The position numbers and the translations under genes are program-made. The notes beneath the pieces were generated by a model. The model had not been told where the DNA came from. It did not search any database and worked only from the letters and a program-made list of their open reading frames with translations. This document shows positions 4,455-5,019 of a DNA stretch of 5,019 bases, one piece after another; position 1 is the stretch's first letter; each line of letters starts with the position of its first letter. Source of the DNA: Bacteriovoracaceae bacterium (lineage in GTDB: Bacteria > Bdellovibrionota > Bacteriovoracia > Bacteriovoracales > Bacteriovoracaceae); contig CANFNN010000228.1 of NCBI GenBank assembly GCA_947448095.1, positions 1 to 5,019 on the forward strand, written 5' to 3'.

Positions 4455-5019
4455 TTACTCTAAGTTCTGATAGTCTAAGCGTTTGTCCTGTTGAATCTGC
4501 CCATATTTTTTAGAGATCTTTTGGAAAAGTCCAGAATCCTCCCCGCCATCACTTGCAATTGAGCGATCTTCTTCGATACCTCCGGCCTCACCTTTAGCAT
4601 CAAACATGCTGGCAAATGGATTTGCATCATCGCCACTTGATCCGCCCTTAACGGCCTGAAATCCACTTTTCCCACCGGCCTTATAGTTACCAGAAACTTT
4701 TGTTGTTTTAATATCAGGATCACTATTATCCTCGGCTTTAGCACCGGCCAGATCATTTCCAAGCGATGCACTTCCTCCGCCTCCACCGCCGCCGCCTCCG
4801 CCACCACCCGGAGCAGAGCTTTGACTTCCAGGAGTGACACTAGCAGCTCCTGCCGGATTGAGAATCCCACTTGCCTCTTTAGCTGCTTTCTCAAAAGGAG
4901 AAGCAACATCTCCTACTTTTTCTGGATTCGTACCATTGGCCAGTGGATCACTACCAAGTCCAGTAGGACCGTTTGGATCAAAATTGAAATCCTGATTGGT
5001 ACCAGTGCCTGTACCAAAA
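4455..5019 (-). CDS. Gly-rich acidic hypothetical protein, 3' part (5' end outside window)
   Basis: On the minus strand the frame is open from 5018 down to a TAA at 4457-4455, giving 187 C-terminal residues. A different open frame over 4909-4475 starts with a run of leucines and is an out-of-frame shadow of this gene. The body is rich in Gly, Ser, Ala and Asn, with a run of twelve glycines at residues 71-82. An acidic stretch (about 143-161, GEAGGIEEDR and DGGED) precedes a short C-terminal segment at 162-183, GLFQKISKKY followed by KRL. The same order (low-complexity body, acidic stretch, F-x-x-[IL]-S-x-[RK]-Y, then RL) ends the protein at the left edge, so the two may be paralogs. No enzyme motif, cysteine or membrane helix is visible in the part present. 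It is coupled to the thioesterase gene two bases downstream. Function unknown. Confidence 0.8.
   Translation of the reverse strand, partial: FGTGTGTNQDFNFDPNGPTGLGSDPLANGTNPEKVGDVASPFEKAAKEASGILNPAGAASVTPGSQSSAPGGGGGGGGGGGGSASLGNDLAGAKAEDNSDPDIKTTKVSGNYKAGGKSGFQAVKGGSSGDDANPFASMFDAKGEAGGIEEDRSIASDGGEDSGLFQKISKKYGQIQQDKRLDYQNLE
4773..4808 (-). repeat. polyglycine-coding GGN tract
   Basis: Twelve consecutive glycine codons, a mix of GGC (5), GGA (4) and GGT (3), encode residues 71-82 of the visible part of the Gly-rich protein. The codon mixture argues against a recent slippage expansion. The mRNA strand has GG doublets every three bases. Confidence 0.9.

Noticed and set aside
4475..4909. Minus-strand open frame starting with a leucine run, 144 codons
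   Set aside because: Its composition is unnatural (Leu/Arg/Val runs with no domain pattern) and it is out of frame with the Gly-rich acidic gene at 4455-5019, which runs to the window edge, ends two bases before the thioesterase ATG and has a sensible tail motif.

Overview
The window reads as a bacterial chromosome segment of low to moderate GC with dense, mostly codirectional genes, T-tailed hairpin terminators and Shine-Dalgarno use at some starts. It holds several lineage-specific low-complexity proteins beside ordinary housekeeping-type enzymes: a periplasm-facing GT-C glycosyltransferase, an M15 peptidase and a hotdog thioesterase. This is compatible with a Gram-negative of the Bdellovibrionota type (Bacteriovorax or Peredibacter-like). 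That is an impression from gene style only; no marker gene is present, so the taxonomic guess is weak.

Left part (1-1274, + strand): the 3' end of an Ala/Gly/Ser-rich acidic protein of unknown function. Its stop codon is followed without any gap, and in the same frame, by the start codon of a VanY-type M15 metallopeptidase with no signal peptide. The two are almost certainly one operon. A 242-base intergenic stretch follows (1275-1516). It contains overlapping inverted repeats with a T-tract, a repeated GGTGCC hexamer, a TATAAT box and a clear ribosome binding site.

Middle (1517-2804, + strand): a self-contained transcription unit for an unusual 413-residue secreted protein. It has a signal peptide, five RGPRYNP motifs in a Pro/Gly/Ser/Thr-rich region, a domain with nearly 30% tyrosine, a four-cysteine segment, and three cysteine-bracketed calcium-loop-like repeats that end exactly at the C-terminus. 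The mature protein contains no lysine; its N-terminal half has no acidic residue and its tail is strongly acidic. A textbook terminator closes the unit. This gene is the most distinctive object in the window.

Right part: a GT-C-fold membrane glycosyltransferase (2838-4046, +) starts 33 bases after that terminator without a visible Shine-Dalgarno. Its 3' end overlaps by 14 bases the 3' end of a convergent 4HBT thioesterase gene (4033-4452, -). The thioesterase start lies two bases behind the stop of a Gly-rich acidic protein that runs off the right edge (4455-5019, -).

The two truncated edge proteins share a layout: a low-complexity Gly/Ala body, an acidic stretch, then a short C-terminal motif of the form [IL]-F-x-x-[IL]-S-x-[RK]-Y followed by R-L. 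Each is directly coupled to a downstream enzyme gene. They may be paralogs of an undescribed family. No CRISPR array, tRNA, rRNA, insertion sequence or phage gene was seen.
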